64,000 nucleotides of DNA from Hoeflea sp. IMCC20628 (lineage in GTDB: Bacteria; Pseudomonadota; Alphaproteobacteria; Rhizobiales; Rhizobiaceae), in NCBI RefSeq assembly GCF_001011155.1, contig NZ_CP011481.1:59421-123420 (forward strand). The letters run 5' to 3'. Of the stretch, positions 9,958 to 18,759 are shown in pieces. Made by a program: the position numbers and the translations under genes. The stretch's first letter is position 1. Every line of letters begins with the position of its first letter. Below the pieces are notes generated by a model. The model did no database searches. It saw only the letters and a program-made list of their open reading frames with translations, and was not told where the DNA came from.

Positions 9958-11505
9958 TCACAGCAAGCCCTGAATCGGCAATTGACCTACAGTCCATGAT
10001 AGCGCCCGTCTGTGCCATCCTGCCTCTGGCTCGACAGTCATATCTTGCGGCAGGCCGGGGCGCGCCACTTCCCAGCGGAGGGCCTGCCCTTCAAGCGTGA
10101 CACAGTAGGACTGATCTGGCGCGCAGAGGCTGTCGCACAGGGCTGTCAGTTCTGCCAACAATGCCGGTTCCTCGAACACAAGCCCAAGTTCAGTGTTGGT
10201 AAACGCCGAGCGCAGATCGAAGTTCAACGAACCGACAATCGCCTTCCGCCCGTCCATCAGGAATACCTTGGAATGCAGCGCGTTGCGTTTATGACCGGGC
10301 AATGCGGGTTTCGCATATTCGTGGATGTGGCCTCCTGCGGCAAGCAACGGATCTCGATAATGGCGATAGGCGCCATGCACCAGTATCAGATCGGTCGATG
10401 ACAGGGCGTTGGTGAGCAGCGACACCCGGACACCCCGCGCGATAAGCCCGGTCAACCCCGCGATGCCAGCCTCGCCCGGCACGAAATAGGGCGTCATCAG
10501 CCGCACTTCTGTTTTTGCCGCGGCCAGAATGCCCGCAACGGCCGTCGACATCCAGGGTGTGGAATGCTCGCCATAGGCCTTATTCGGTGGGTCGGCCAGA
10601 AGCTGCACTTTGGCGGTCCAGCGCAGGCGTTCCGTCAGGAAACTGTCGGCTGCCCGCCCCTGCATTGTCTGCGCCAGAAACCGGCGTGACGGGACGGACC
10701 TGACGTGCCGCGCCAGACGTTTGCAAAACCGAGGTTTGTTGACCTTGAAGGCTGGCCAGATGGCGGCAATCGGCAAGGACAGGCCAAGGTTCCAGAAACT
10801 GTCGAATACGGTTGAAACCTCGGCCACGTTACCGCCGACCAGCATGATGTCGGCATCAACATACATACGGTTGCCCTCGTCCGCACCAAAATAGGTATTG
10901 CCGATATTGCGACCGCCGATGATCGCCAGTCGCCCATCCGCGATCCACAACTTGCCGTGCATGCGCCGGTTGAACCGGGTCAGTCCCAATGCCATTTCCA
11001 GCATTCGGCGCAAGCCATGTCCGTGATGCAGCGTCGGGTTGAACAGGCGCACCTCGATCATCTTGTGCTGGCTTAGAGCCAGAAAAGCCGGATCGAATCC
11101 CTGCACGTTCACATCATCCAGCAACAGGCGGATACGCACGCCCCGGTCTGCGGCAGCGACCAGCGCGTCGATCAGCAGCCAGCCGGCCTGATCGGTGCTC
11201 CAGATGTAATACATCAGATCCAGACTGCGGCCCGCCTTGGCAGCCGACAGCGCACGCGCGGCAAAGGCATCGGCATTCTCAAGCAGCAGCAGCAGCCCGC
11301 TTTGCCCGGAATTCTGGGTCTCCAGCGGTTCCAGCAGCGTATCAAGCGGCGTGTGCGGTCCCGCGACGGGCAGCGCGGTTGACACAGGCCCCTGCACCTT
11401 TCGTAGAAAGCGGAGGTAAGAGCGATGCGTCAGCCACGAAGCAAAGGCGAGCAACACCGCGATGCCGATGATCCACACCACGAGAAAAACGCCATGGTGG
11501 ATCAT
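9958..11505 (-). CDS. cls: phospholipase D / cardiolipin synthase-like protein
   Basis: 515 aa. An N-terminal membrane helix (residues 5-25) precedes two PLD catalytic motifs, 'HGKLWIADGRLAIIGGRN' near residue 182 and 'HSKVFLMDGRKAIVGSLN' near 408. That is the two-HKD architecture of bacterial cardiolipin synthases and related phosphatidyltransferases. The start overlaps the stop of the upstream nuclease gene (ATGA), indicating translational coupling. Substrate assignment is by family: it could instead be a phospholipase. Confidence 0.85.
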   Translation of the reverse strand: MIHHGVFLVVWIIGIAVLLAFASWLTHRSYLRFLRKVQGPVSTALPVAGPHTPLDTLLEPLETQNSGQSGLLLLLENADAFAARALSAAKAGRSLDLMYYIWSTDQAGWLLIDALVAAADRGVRIRLLLDDVNVQGFDPAFLALSQHKMIEVRLFNPTLHHGHGLRRMLEMALGLTRFNRRMHGKLWIADGRLAIIGGRNIGNTYFGADEGNRMYVDADIMLVGGNVAEVSTVFDSFWNLGLSLPIAAIWPAFKVNKPRFCKRLARHVRSVPSRRFLAQTMQGRAADSFLTERLRWTAKVQLLADPPNKAYGEHSTPWMSTAVAGILAAAKTEVRLMTPYFVPGEAGIAGLTGLIARGVRVSLLTNALSSTDLILVHGAYRHYRDPLLAAGGHIHEYAKPALPGHKRNALHSKVFLMDGRKAIVGSLNFDLRSAFTNTELGLVFEEPALLAELTALCDSLCAPDQSYCVTLEGQALRWEVARPGLPQDMTVEPEAGWHRRALSWTVGQLPIQGLL

Positions 11506-12230
11506 GTCAGCATTGCCGGGAGAGTGCCGTCAAGCCGGAGTCGTGCTTTGATCGGCAGATGGTCCGAGGCGCGGCGTGACAGCGGGCTGTCATGTGCTGC
11601 CACATCCAGCAGTTCGCCATGAGGCGACAGCATCATCCGGTCCAGCGCCAGCAACGGATAGCGCGACGGAAAGCTGGGTCGGGCTTCGGCAATCTGGAAA
11701 TACTGGCCCAGCGTTTGCAGCGGTGCCCCGCTGCCCCGCCATTCGTTCAGATCACCAACCAGTAGGGTCGGCCGGCCGTCAAGCTGGCTGATCTTGTCGA
11801 TAAGCGCGCGCGCTTGTGCGGCCCGCGAGCCGGGCAATAGCCCCAGATGAGCATTTACGATGCGCAAAGGCTGCCCCGCGATCTTCAGATCGGTCACCAG
11901 CGCTCCACGCGGCTCGATTCCCGGCAAGACAAGCTGATGAACCTCTTCCACCATTGCATTGCGCACCATCAACAGGTTGCCATGCCAACCATGTGCCCCG
12001 CCCGCGTCGTCCAGCGGCACGGCAATTAGCCCTAGATCGCTGCGGATGTGGTCCAGATCGAGCAGTCCTGTGCGCGTGCCAAACCGGGTGTCCGCCTCCT
12101 GTAGCGCCAGAATATCGGCGCCGATTTCGGCGATCACTGCCACCGTCCGCGCCAGATCACGCCGCCGGTCAGTGCCGAAGCCCTTGTGGATATTGTAAGA
12201 CGCCACAGACAGGTCGTGCGGCGTTGTCAT
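11502..12230 (-). CDS. endonuclease/exonuclease/phosphatase (EEP) family protein
   Basis: 242 aa. Conserved EEP motifs in order: 'SVASYNIHKG' at the start, 'ADILALQEAD' (catalytic Glu), 'RIVNAHLGLL', 'LLVGDLNEW' (Asp/Asn) and C-terminal 'RASDHLPI' (Asp-His). ATG 12230 is chosen; an upstream TTG (12254) is in frame but less likely. The family covers DNases and lipid or inositol phosphatases. Coupling to a PLD/cardiolipin synthase gene is a common pairing in which EEP proteins are thought to act on membranes or phospholipids, but the reaction is not known here. Confidence 0.85.
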   Translation of the reverse strand: MTTPHDLSVASYNIHKGFGTDRRRDLARTVAVIAEIGADILALQEADTRFGTRTGLLDLDHIRSDLGLIAVPLDDAGGAHGWHGNLLMVRNAMVEEVHQLVLPGIEPRGALVTDLKIAGQPLRIVNAHLGLLPGSRAAQARALIDKISQLDGRPTLLVGDLNEWRGSGAPLQTLGQYFQIAEARPSFPSRYPLLALDRMMLSPHGELLDVAAHDSPLSRRASDHLPIKARLRLDGTLPAMLT

Positions 12231-12397
12231 CTGCGGGGCCCATCCTTGCGGCAATTTGGAGCGGAATGCATAGCGTGTTATGGGCAGGCCGAGCCTGCCA
12301 TTTCAAACCGTGTGGTGGCAACCTACCCTCCCGATTGATCCTTTCGCATCCGCAAAGCAATGCACACACGCGGCCCGACAGACCAGTACAAACACCG

Positions 12398-12499
12398 TCA
12401 TTTGCGCAGGAATTTGACAAATGCGGCGATGGCCAGAATGGCCAGCACCACCACGACCCACATCCAAATCCTGCCGTAACCGATGCTGTATTCAGTCAT
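12398..12499 (-). CDS. 33-residue single-helix membrane peptide
   Basis: Short frame MTEYSIGYGRIWMWV... with one strongly hydrophobic segment (WMWVVVVLAILAIAAF) and a basic end (VKFLRK). It lies about 170 bp upstream of the EEP/PLD pair on the same strand. The segment length, aromatic belt and positive-inside end are those of a genuine membrane peptide. The ribosome site is weak (AGGG about 12 bases upstream), so translation is not certain. Confidence 0.5.
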   Translation of the reverse strand: MTEYSIGYGRIWMWVVVVLAILAIAAFVKFLRK

Positions 12500-12732
12500 C
12501 ACTTTCAGCCCTTACAGGGCTATTCACTGATGATAAAGTCCTATGCCCGGCCCTTTGTCGTTGATGTAGATCAGCCAACGGTCGGACTTATCCAGAACAG
12601 GATAACGTCGCCCGCGAGTATCTAGCGTTAAGCAAGAGCCGCGTCGGAATTTCGGCGCATTGATCGAGGAGATATGAAATGGGATCAGGGGACAGATGAC
12701 CACTGATCTGCACCGACCATAAAGGACCGCCC

Positions 12733-14022
12733 ATGCCCGCCGTGCCGCCCATCGACCAGTCTTGCGACAGTGCCTTTACCTCCGATCTGCTCAACCAATC
12801 TTGTTTCTGCATTACGCTGGACCGGGACGAGTTGGGGCAGGCATTGGAAACGACCTCGGGCGAGCCGGGGTTTCAGGACCGGATCGCCGCCAACCAGCCA
12901 CATCTGTTTTCCAACGTGCCGGTGTTTCTGCCCGCCACGGCCCTGGCTGTGATGCAGGATATCATCGTGGCCATCGAACAAGTGGCACAGGTCCCGGCCT
13001 ACAAGGCGGCTGTTCTTGGCTGGGCACCTGAAATCGCGCACCCCGATCACGGGCCAAAGGGCGCGTTGATGGGTTATGACTTTCATTTGTCCGAGGACAG
13101 CCCGAAACTGATCGAAGTAAACACCAACGCTGGTGGCGGGTTTCTCAACGCACTGCTGGCGCAGGCGCAAACCTTATGTTGTGTCGGGCGGGTGCAGGTT
13201 GCAGCTGACAGTTTGGACACAAGGTTCGAGGCCGCGGTGATTGCAATGTTCCGCGCTGAATGGCAGCGTCAGCGCGGGACGGCACCGTTGCGCCGCATCG
13301 CCATCGTGGATGATGCGCCGCAGGATCAGTATCTTTATCCCGAGTTCGTGCTTGTCGAGCAACTGCTGGCGCGGCACGGTATAGATGCAGTGATCTGCGA
13401 TCCGAAGGCGCTGACCTTGGGTGACGCCGGGCTGTCGCTCGGCGACCTGCCGATCGATCTGGTTTACAACAGGCTGGTGGATTTTGCACTGTCCGAACCG
13501 CACCACGCAGCCCTGCGTGACGGCTATCGTGCGGGTGCCGTGGTGGTTACGCCCAACCCGCATAATCACGCCTTGCTGGCGCACAAACGCAATCTGACGG
13601 TGTTGTCGGACCCTGCGGCATTGGCAGGACTGGGTGTGAAACCGGCGCTGGCCGCTCGATTGCGCTTCATCCCGCAGACCCGGATGGTCACGCCGGAAAA
13701 TGCCGACGCGCTGTGGCAGAACCGGCGGCAGTTGTTCTTCAAACCGGTCTCAGGGCATGGCGGCAAGGCGGTTTATCGCGGCGACAAGCTGACGAAATCG
13801 GTCTGGGGCGACATCACAAGCGCCGAGTATGTGGCGCAGGCGCTGGCTACCCCTAGCCAGCGGATGATCATGCTTGATGACGTACCGACACCGCGCAAAG
13901 TCGATTTGCGGCTTTATACCTATGACGCAAAACCACTGTTGGTGGCGGCGCGGATTTATCAGGGCCAGACCACGAATTTCAGAACTCCCGGCGGTGGCTT
14001 TGCGCCAGTTCTGATTGTCTGA
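12733..14022 (+). CDS. conserved hypothetical protein resembling ATP-grasp enzymes
   Basis: 429 aa, ATG preceded by AAAGGACC. The segment 'MGYDFHLSEDSPKLIEVNTN' followed by AGGGFLNA resembles the metal-binding end of ATP-grasp ligases (Glu-x-Asn). A later segment, 'RRQLFFKPVSGHGGKAVYRG', resembles the nucleotide-binding lysine and Gly-rich loop. 'DLRLYTYDAKPLLVAARIYQ' closes the domain. The order of elements is unusual, suggesting a permuted or divergent ATP-grasp fold. Substrate unknown. It ends close to the IS6 insertion. The assignment rests on motif resemblance only. Confidence 0.6.
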   Translation: MPAVPPIDQSCDSAFTSDLLNQSCFCITLDRDELGQALETTSGEPGFQDRIAANQPHLFSNVPVFLPATALAVMQDIIVAIEQVAQVPAYKAAVLGWAPEIAHPDHGPKGALMGYDFHLSEDSPKLIEVNTNAGGGFLNALLAQAQTLCCVGRVQVAADSLDTRFEAAVIAMFRAEWQRQRGTAPLRRIAIVDDAPQDQYLYPEFVLVEQLLARHGIDAVICDPKALTLGDAGLSLGDLPIDLVYNRLVDFALSEPHHAALRDGYRAGAVVVTPNPHNHALLAHKRNLTVLSDPAALAGLGVKPALAARLRFIPQTRMVTPENADALWQNRRQLFFKPVSGHGGKAVYRGDKLTKSVWGDITSAEYVAQALATPSQRMIMLDDVPTPRKVDLRLYTYDAKPLLVAARIYQGQTTNFRTPGGGFAPVLIV

Positions 14023-14253
14023 CTGCTTTCTCGACAGGCAACGCTGACCTGTAATAAGTTGCCCGAGTGAACCCCTCACCGCGACATTCAACCTGAGACA
14101 ATCTTGAGTTGCTTTTTACCGGCGGCCGGCGCTTCGTGGCTTTTTTCAGGTGTTTTGGACATTCTCGTGCCAGTCTCTTGAAATTCCGAGTACTCCGAGC
14201 GGTATTGCCAAGTTGTTTGTCATTGGATGCAAGGCGGCGCGGCCCCTGCTTTT

Positions 14254-14639
14254 TCAAGCGGTCATTTCTGCAGTGTAGTCGGACCACAGGCAGAAGGCAT
14301 CTGCCCTGGCGTGTCGCCAGGAGCGGGCTGAGAGTTTGTATCGGCGGGGACGAAAGATGGTGTTTATCTGATCGTGGGCTGACAGGAAGCGCTGTGCTTG
14401 GCGGGGCGATTTGAACCGCCCCATGATCTTCTCTCGCTTCCTGGTCTGGCGGTGTGAGTTTTCAATTCTGTTATTCAGGCCCTTGTGGGCTCGATGATCA
14501 GCATCCGGGGCCAGATTTTGTATCGGTTTTATGTAGCTGCGCAGCTTGTCCGTCACGACGACACGCGGTTCACCGAATTGCTTGACCAGTCTGGAGAAAA
14601 AGCGCTTGGCAGCCTTGGTGTTGCGGCGAGCTTGAACTA
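14254..14639 (-). pseudogene. IS6-family transposase, C-terminal half
   Basis: Encodes the C-terminal part of the DDE transposase: VQARRNTKAAKRFF, the TDKLRSY segment with the second catalytic Asp, and 'HKGLNNRIENSHRQTRKRE' with the catalytic Glu. It is cut off from its N-terminus by the IS630 insertion at 14640. It is otherwise intact, so the interruption looks recent. Confidence 0.8.
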
Positions 14640-15785
14640 GTGGATAACGCCTGACAGAAGAGTCCGTTTTGGGATTCCCTTTCGGGCGGCAGCATGCGAT
14701 TCATTGTCATGCGCACAGGGATCACATTTGAAGTTTCGTCGCCTGACCGCCTCCGCCTTGAGCGTTTGGCCAGAGACCGCAATGCGCCTCAGAAGTATGT
14801 CTGGCGCGCGTCGATCATATTGCTGTCCGCCGACGGGGTCGGCACAGCTGCGATCATGCGACGGACAGGCAAGTCCAAGACCTGTGTCTGGCGCTGGCAA
14901 GAGCGTTTCATGAGCGAGGGCGTGGAGGGTCTGCTGCGCGACAAGACCCGGCCCTCGCGCATCGCTCCGCTCAAGCCTGAGGTGGCCGAACGCGTGGTGG
15001 CGCTGACCCTGACCGATGCCCCGGGCGAGACGACGCACTGGACGGCGGATATGATGGCTGCTGCGAACAAGATCAGCGCCAGTGCGGTGCGCCGCATCTG
15101 GAAGGCCCATGGTTTGCAACCGCACCGCTTCCGGCAGTTCAAGTTGTCTAATGATCCGAAGTTTGCGGATAAACTCCACGATGTTGTCGGGCTTTATGTC
15201 GAACCACCTGCGCACGCCATCGTGCTGTCATTCGACGAGAAAAGCCAGATTCAGGCGCTCGACCGGACCCAGCCAGGACTGCCGCTCAAGAAAGGGCGGC
15301 TCGGCACCATGACCCATGATTACAAGCGCAACGGTACGACAACCCTGTTCGCCGCGCTCAACGTCCTTGATGGCACAGTGATCGGGCGGAACATGCAAAA
15401 ACACCGACATCAGGAGTTCATCCGCTTCTTGAACACGATCAATGTCAGCGTGCCGGCCGACAAGGCGGTGCATGTGATCCTCGACAATTACGCCGCCCAC
15501 AAACACCCCAAGGTGCGTGCCTGGCTCGGCCGGCACCCGCGCTTCACATTCCACTTCACGCCAACGTCCTGTTCGTGGCTCAACGCGGTCGAGGGCTTCT
15601 TCGCAAAGCTGACAAAGCGCCGCCTGAAGCGCGGTGTCTTCCACTCAGTCGTCGACCTCCAGGCCGCCATCAACCGTTTCGTCGCAGAACATAATAAAAG
15701 GCCAAAGCCCTTCACCTGGAACGCCGATCCCAACAAAATTATTGCCGCCGTCAAACGTGGGCACCAAGCGTTAGATTCCATCCAC
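14640..15785 (+). mobile_element. IS630-family insertion sequence inserted in the IS6 transposase
   Basis: 1146 bp bounded by a duplicated TA dinucleotide (14638-14639 and 15786-15787), the target-site signature of the IS630/Tc1-mariner group. The ends share the inverted start GTGGAT followed by related AACGC motifs. It carries one transposase gene in the opposite orientation to the host IS. Confidence 0.85.
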
Positions 15786-15788
15786 TAG
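14694..15788 (+). CDS. IS630-family DDE transposase
   Basis: 364 aa. The N-terminal paired-type helix-turn-helix (VGTAAIMRRTGKSKTCVWRW) is followed by a DDE catalytic domain: 'VLSFDEKSQIQALDR', 'VHVILDNYAAHKHPKV' and 'TPTSCSWLNAVEGFFAKL'. Full length for the family and apparently intact. ATG 14694 or ATG 14709 could be the start. The TAG stop is made from the target TA duplication plus the first host base (15786-15788), so the element does not itself encode a stop codon. Confidence 0.9.
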   Translation: MRFIVMRTGITFEVSSPDRLRLERLARDRNAPQKYVWRASIILLSADGVGTAAIMRRTGKSKTCVWRWQERFMSEGVEGLLRDKTRPSRIAPLKPEVAERVVALTLTDAPGETTHWTADMMAAANKISASAVRRIWKAHGLQPHRFRQFKLSNDPKFADKLHDVVGLYVEPPAHAIVLSFDEKSQIQALDRTQPGLPLKKGRLGTMTHDYKRNGTTTLFAALNVLDGTVIGRNMQKHRHQEFIRFLNTINVSVPADKAVHVILDNYAAHKHPKVRAWLGRHPRFTFHFTPTSCSWLNAVEGFFAKLTKRRLKRGVFHSVVDLQAAINRFVAEHNKRPKPFTWNADPNKIIAAVKRGHQALDSIH

Positions 15789-16112
15789 AATGTCGAGTAC
15801 GTCACCATCGGCGTCAATGGCCCGCCAGAGCCAGAATTTCTTTCCACTGATCGTGATGACGGCCTCATCCATATGCCACTTATCGTTCGGCTTGGGGCGG
15901 TCTCTGCGAACGCAGTCGGCAAAATGTTGGCCAAAGCGGTTGATCCAGAGACGAACCGTTTCCCTGCTCACGATAACACTGCGTTCAGCAAGAAGGTCTT
16001 CCACATCGGCCGTGCTCAGAGCAAACCGATGATAGGCCCAGACCGCGTAGGCGACAACTTCACGCGGAAAACGAAACCCCTTCAGACGGGGGAAAGTGCT
16101 CGGCAATCTCAT
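15786..16112 (-). pseudogene. IS6-family transposase, N-terminal half
   Basis: N-terminal part of the IS6 transposase: 'GFRFPREVVAYAVWAYHRF', the ERSVIVSRETV HTH segment, and 'DKWHMDEAVITISGKKFWLWRAID' with the first catalytic Asp. It is interrupted in a CTA codon by the IS630 insertion. After conceptual removal of that element the protein would be about 236 aa, the usual IS6-family length. Confidence 0.8.
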
Positions 16113-16453
16113 GTCGTCTCGATAACCGAAACGCCGGGGTCAAACAACTTGGCAATACCGTGACAACGAATAGTGCCGGATCAGGCTATCCTCGTCGGCT
16201 GGTATGTCGAAAATCTTCTGTCGATCATGAACTTTGAGAAGCTTCCGTTTTGCCATCGCCCAACCCCACACGACCAATCTGCCCAGAGCGTTGTCGAGTC
16301 GGACGGACGAAGATACCAAAACTGGTGCCTAACGGTGCCAATCCACAGAGATCGGAGGCCGCACATCCGAGATCCGAGACAGTTCATGTTCCGTTCGACC
16401 TTAGCGTACGATTTCGCACTGCTCTTGTTCTGACCCCAATGTGGAGCCGCCAC

Positions 16454-16944
16454 ATGCTATTTGAGCTTGACCCTCACCAGAAACGCCAGTTCGATAAGTT
16501 CCGCATTTCCGCCATGGACATTGCCCATTCCCTTCAATGCGCGCTTCCTCTTCAAGAAGGGCTGGCACTCCCACGAGTGGGAGCGGCGCGGTAGCATTTA
16601 CCTGCAACAGTCCGCGTTCACTACCTCACTGGTCGTTTCCTACGCGCGCCCGTTCACGACGGCCCGCGGCCTCCCCGGCCTGCCAGCGCGCCTCATCAAG
16701 TGGAGCGACGAGGAAAAGACCTTGCACGACCAGATTCTGACATTGCGGAACGAGGTCTACGCTCATTCCGACGGGGCGTCCTATTCCTTTCAGCCATGGC
16801 AATCGGAGGGCTTGATCACTGTTATTGAAAAGTGGCCGCAGCGGCGCCTGTCCAAGGATGACACCTTGGCCTTTTGAGGCCATGGCCGCGCGAATCTTGG
16901 AGGCGCTGCGGGTGCGCATGCGGCGCATCTTCCCCGAGTATTGA
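16454..16944 (+). pseudogene. frameshifted hypothetical gene
   Basis: The reading starts at ATG 16454 (MLFELDPHQKRQFDKFRISAMDIAH), shifts frame near 16527, continues through 'RGSIYLQQSAFTTSLVVSYA' and 'LHDQILTLRNEVYAHSDG', and shifts again near 16872 to end ARILEALRVRMRRIFPEY. Each shift is repaired by one extra T. It could be a decaying gene or two sequencing errors in short T runs. No family recognised. It lies between the IS6 copy and the replicon backbone block. Confidence 0.5.
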
Positions 16945-16983
16945 CCCTTTAAGCGCACGTTCCTGCGTCAGCAGATGTTTTGG

Positions 16984-17682
16984 CTATTCCACCAACTCGT
17001 CATCGTCCGGTTCGACCGACAGCGTTTCCGCATATACCGCATGGCGGCTCAGCAACCCTGCATCCTCCAGCGCCTCCATGTCGGGCAGGTCGCGCAGCGT
17101 CTCCATGCCGAACGCGGACAGAAAATGTTTCGTCGTCACGTAAGTATAGGGCGCCCCCGGCGTCGGACTGCGCGGCCCAGAGGCGATGAAAGCGGCCCCC
17201 CGCAGCGATCCGATCAGATCGCGACTGACCTCCTTGCCAAAGATCTTCGACAGTTCGCTTCTTGTCACTGGCTGGAAATACGCAATCGCCATCAGCACCA
17301 TCGACTCGAGCTCGGACAGCACTGCGGCGGCCGATCGCGTTGGCGCGGAAGAAGCCCGGATCGCGGGCGCGTAAGCCGAACGGCTTCGGTGTTGCCAGCC
17401 GCCGGCGACCGAAACCAGTTCATACGGCCGGGAACGAAGTTCCTCGTGCAGATCATCAATGAGTAGGTCGACGCTGCAATCCTTGCCGACAACGCGCGCC
17501 AAAATCTCGCGGGTCACCGGCTCGGCAGAGGCAAAAATCACTGCCTCAACCCGCATCATCCATTCGCGCCAGCGCAGCTCCTGCGGCAAATCCTCCAGCT
17601 CCCGATCAAACAGCCGTTCGGCTGTAGCGTTCGCTTTTTTGCTGCGAATTGGTTTTGCAGCGATCGATCTGGCCACGCTCAC
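16984..17682 (-). CDS. scpB: ScpB-like chromosome segregation protein
   Basis: 232 aa. It has tandem winged-helix features typical of ScpB: '[20 protein letters not shown]' early, then '[20 protein letters not shown]', and '[20 protein letters not shown]' at the end. ScpB with ScpA and SMC forms a condensin. Here it is a plasmid-borne paralogue with no ScpA or SMC gene in view. It overlaps the DUF1403 gene by four bases (ATGA), so the two are translationally coupled. This pair is a recurrent part of rhizobial repABC plasmid backbones. Confidence 0.8.
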   Translation of the reverse strand: MSVARSIAAKPIRSKKANATAERLFDRELEDLPQELRWREWMMRVEAVIFASAEPVTREILARVVGKDCSVDLLIDDLHEELRSRPYELVSVAGGWQHRSRSAYAPAIRASSAPTRSAAAVLSELESMVLMAIAYFQPVTRSELSKIFGKEVSRDLIGSLRGAAFIASGPRSPTPGAPYTYVTTKHFLSAFGMETLRDLPDMEALEDAGLLSRHAVYAETLSVEPDDDELVE

Positions 17683-18635
17683 AATCCATAAATCCGGAAC
17701 GACGATCGGCCGGACAGCTCGCGCACCGCGTCAAAACTCTCCAGCCGTTCGAACAGTCGGGTACTGGCCCAGCGGGACAGATCACTGCCGGGCGCCGAGG
17801 CCGCAATCGCATCCTCGTCGAGCAATCTTTGGATCACAGGCTCAGCTCCCTTGGTGCGCAGCTTCGGCGCCACAGCAACAAGCTGATCGGCTCGGCGGGC
17901 GATCTCGTCGGCTGAACGCAGAGCGCTTTCCGTGGCGTCAACAAGAGCCAAGCAGATCGCAGTGGCGAATGCCACTTCGCCGGGACGGACTCGTCCCCTC
18001 CTCCCGATTGTGCGGAAGGCCGGGCCAAAACGTTCGGACATCAGCAGCGGCACAGGTTTTGGCCAGTTGAGCTTTTCGGCGATCAAAACATCAGCAAGTG
18101 CCCAGGCAAGCGGTTCGGCATCTAGACGAGCGGCACAGACCGCTGTCACCAGCTCCGCAGCAGCAAAGGGTGGCGATCTGCCAGACTGGAGCGCGTTGTC
18201 GGCCGCAATCGCAGCCGCGGCAGCAAGCGGCTCGTCCCGGGCGAGACCCAAAAGATCAGCCAGTTCGGCCACATGCTTTGAGGAAAGGCCGGGTTTTCGC
18301 GCGGAAAGCCTTTTGTAGGCCAAAAATACCCTTCCCGCCGGCCCGGGATCAGCGCTTGGCGCAGTCAGCAACACCGCGTCACGCGAAGCGTGTTCGCCCT
18401 CGTTGCGGCCGATCATCCTGGCGGCAATAGTGGCGCAGTTCAGAGCTTGCCGGGAGCGCCAGCATCCGGCCCATACGGGATTAAGCAGAACCAGATCGTC
18501 GAGCGTTTTCAAGCCGATGCCGGCTGCAAAAGCCGCGTCGGCTTCGTTGTGATCACGACCGCGCGCTACCGCCCAGCCTGGCAGGCGAAATGCAGAAGTC
18601 GGTATTGATGATGTGTCGGGCGGCAACGAATCCAT
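17679..18635 (-). CDS. DUF1403 family protein
   Basis: 318 aa, Ala/Arg-rich and mainly alpha-helical. It begins with a short Pro-rich leader followed by '[21 protein letters not shown]', typical of DUF1403 proteins found on rhizobial plasmids. Function unknown. It is coupled to the ScpB-like gene and divergent from the tyrosine recombinase across a 124-bp region holding a 29-bp dyad. A role in plasmid maintenance is inferred only from this context. Confidence 0.75.
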   Translation of the reverse strand: MDSLPPDTSSIPTSAFRLPGWAVARGRDHNEADAAFAAGIGLKTLDDLVLLNPVWAGCWRSRQALNCATIAARMIGRNEGEHASRDAVLLTAPSADPGPAGRVFLAYKRLSARKPGLSSKHVAELADLLGLARDEPLAAAAAIAADNALQSGRSPPFAAAELVTAVCAARLDAEPLAWALADVLIAEKLNWPKPVPLLMSERFGPAFRTIGRRGRVRPGEVAFATAICLALVDATESALRSADEIARRADQLVAVAPKLRTKGAEPVIQRLLDEDAIAASAPGSDLSRWASTRLFERLESFDAVRELSGRSSFRIYGL

Positions 18636-18712
18636 GCGGACGACGCTACACTGGGTGCGCGGTTTATGCTACCGAAAACGCTTCTAACCGCACGGCATGT
18701 CGTTGGGATTTA

Positions 18713-18741
18713 ACGACCGATAATCTTGCATTATCGGACGT
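18713..18741. promoter_or_regulatory. 29-bp dyad between DUF1403 and the recombinase gene
   Basis: Arms ACGACCGATAAT and ATTATCGGACGT are 12 bp with one mismatch and are separated by CTTGC. It lies 19 bp before the recombinase start. Arm and spacer sizes resemble core sites of tyrosine recombinases (dif-like sites have 11-bp arms and a 6-bp centre), but it could equally be an operator for the divergent genes. Confidence 0.55.
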
Positions 18742-18759
18742 TTTCTTCATTATAGAGAA

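Larger units (their letters stand above)
14201..16159 (-). mobile_element. IS6-family insertion sequence (copy A) interrupted by an IS630 element
   Basis: Perfect 19-bp terminal inverted repeats GGTATTGCCAAGTTGTTTG lie at 14201-14219 and, inverted, at 16141-16159. The flanking octamers differ (ctccgagc / gtgacaac), so no target duplication is visible and one flank may have recombined. The transposase reads on the minus strand in two halves, 15786-16112 and 14254-14639. The halves join in frame if the IS630 copy and one TA are removed. Confidence 0.85.

Noticed and set aside
11816..12625. 269-codon plus-strand frame
   Set aside because: Antisense to the EEP gene, Pro/Arg-rich composition typical of a shadow frame in GC-rich DNA.
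16181..16453. 90-codon minus-strand frame and its plus-strand counterpart next to the IS6 end
   Set aside because: Neither has a ribosome site or recognisable segment; both are Trp/Cys/Arg-rich as in non-coding sequence.
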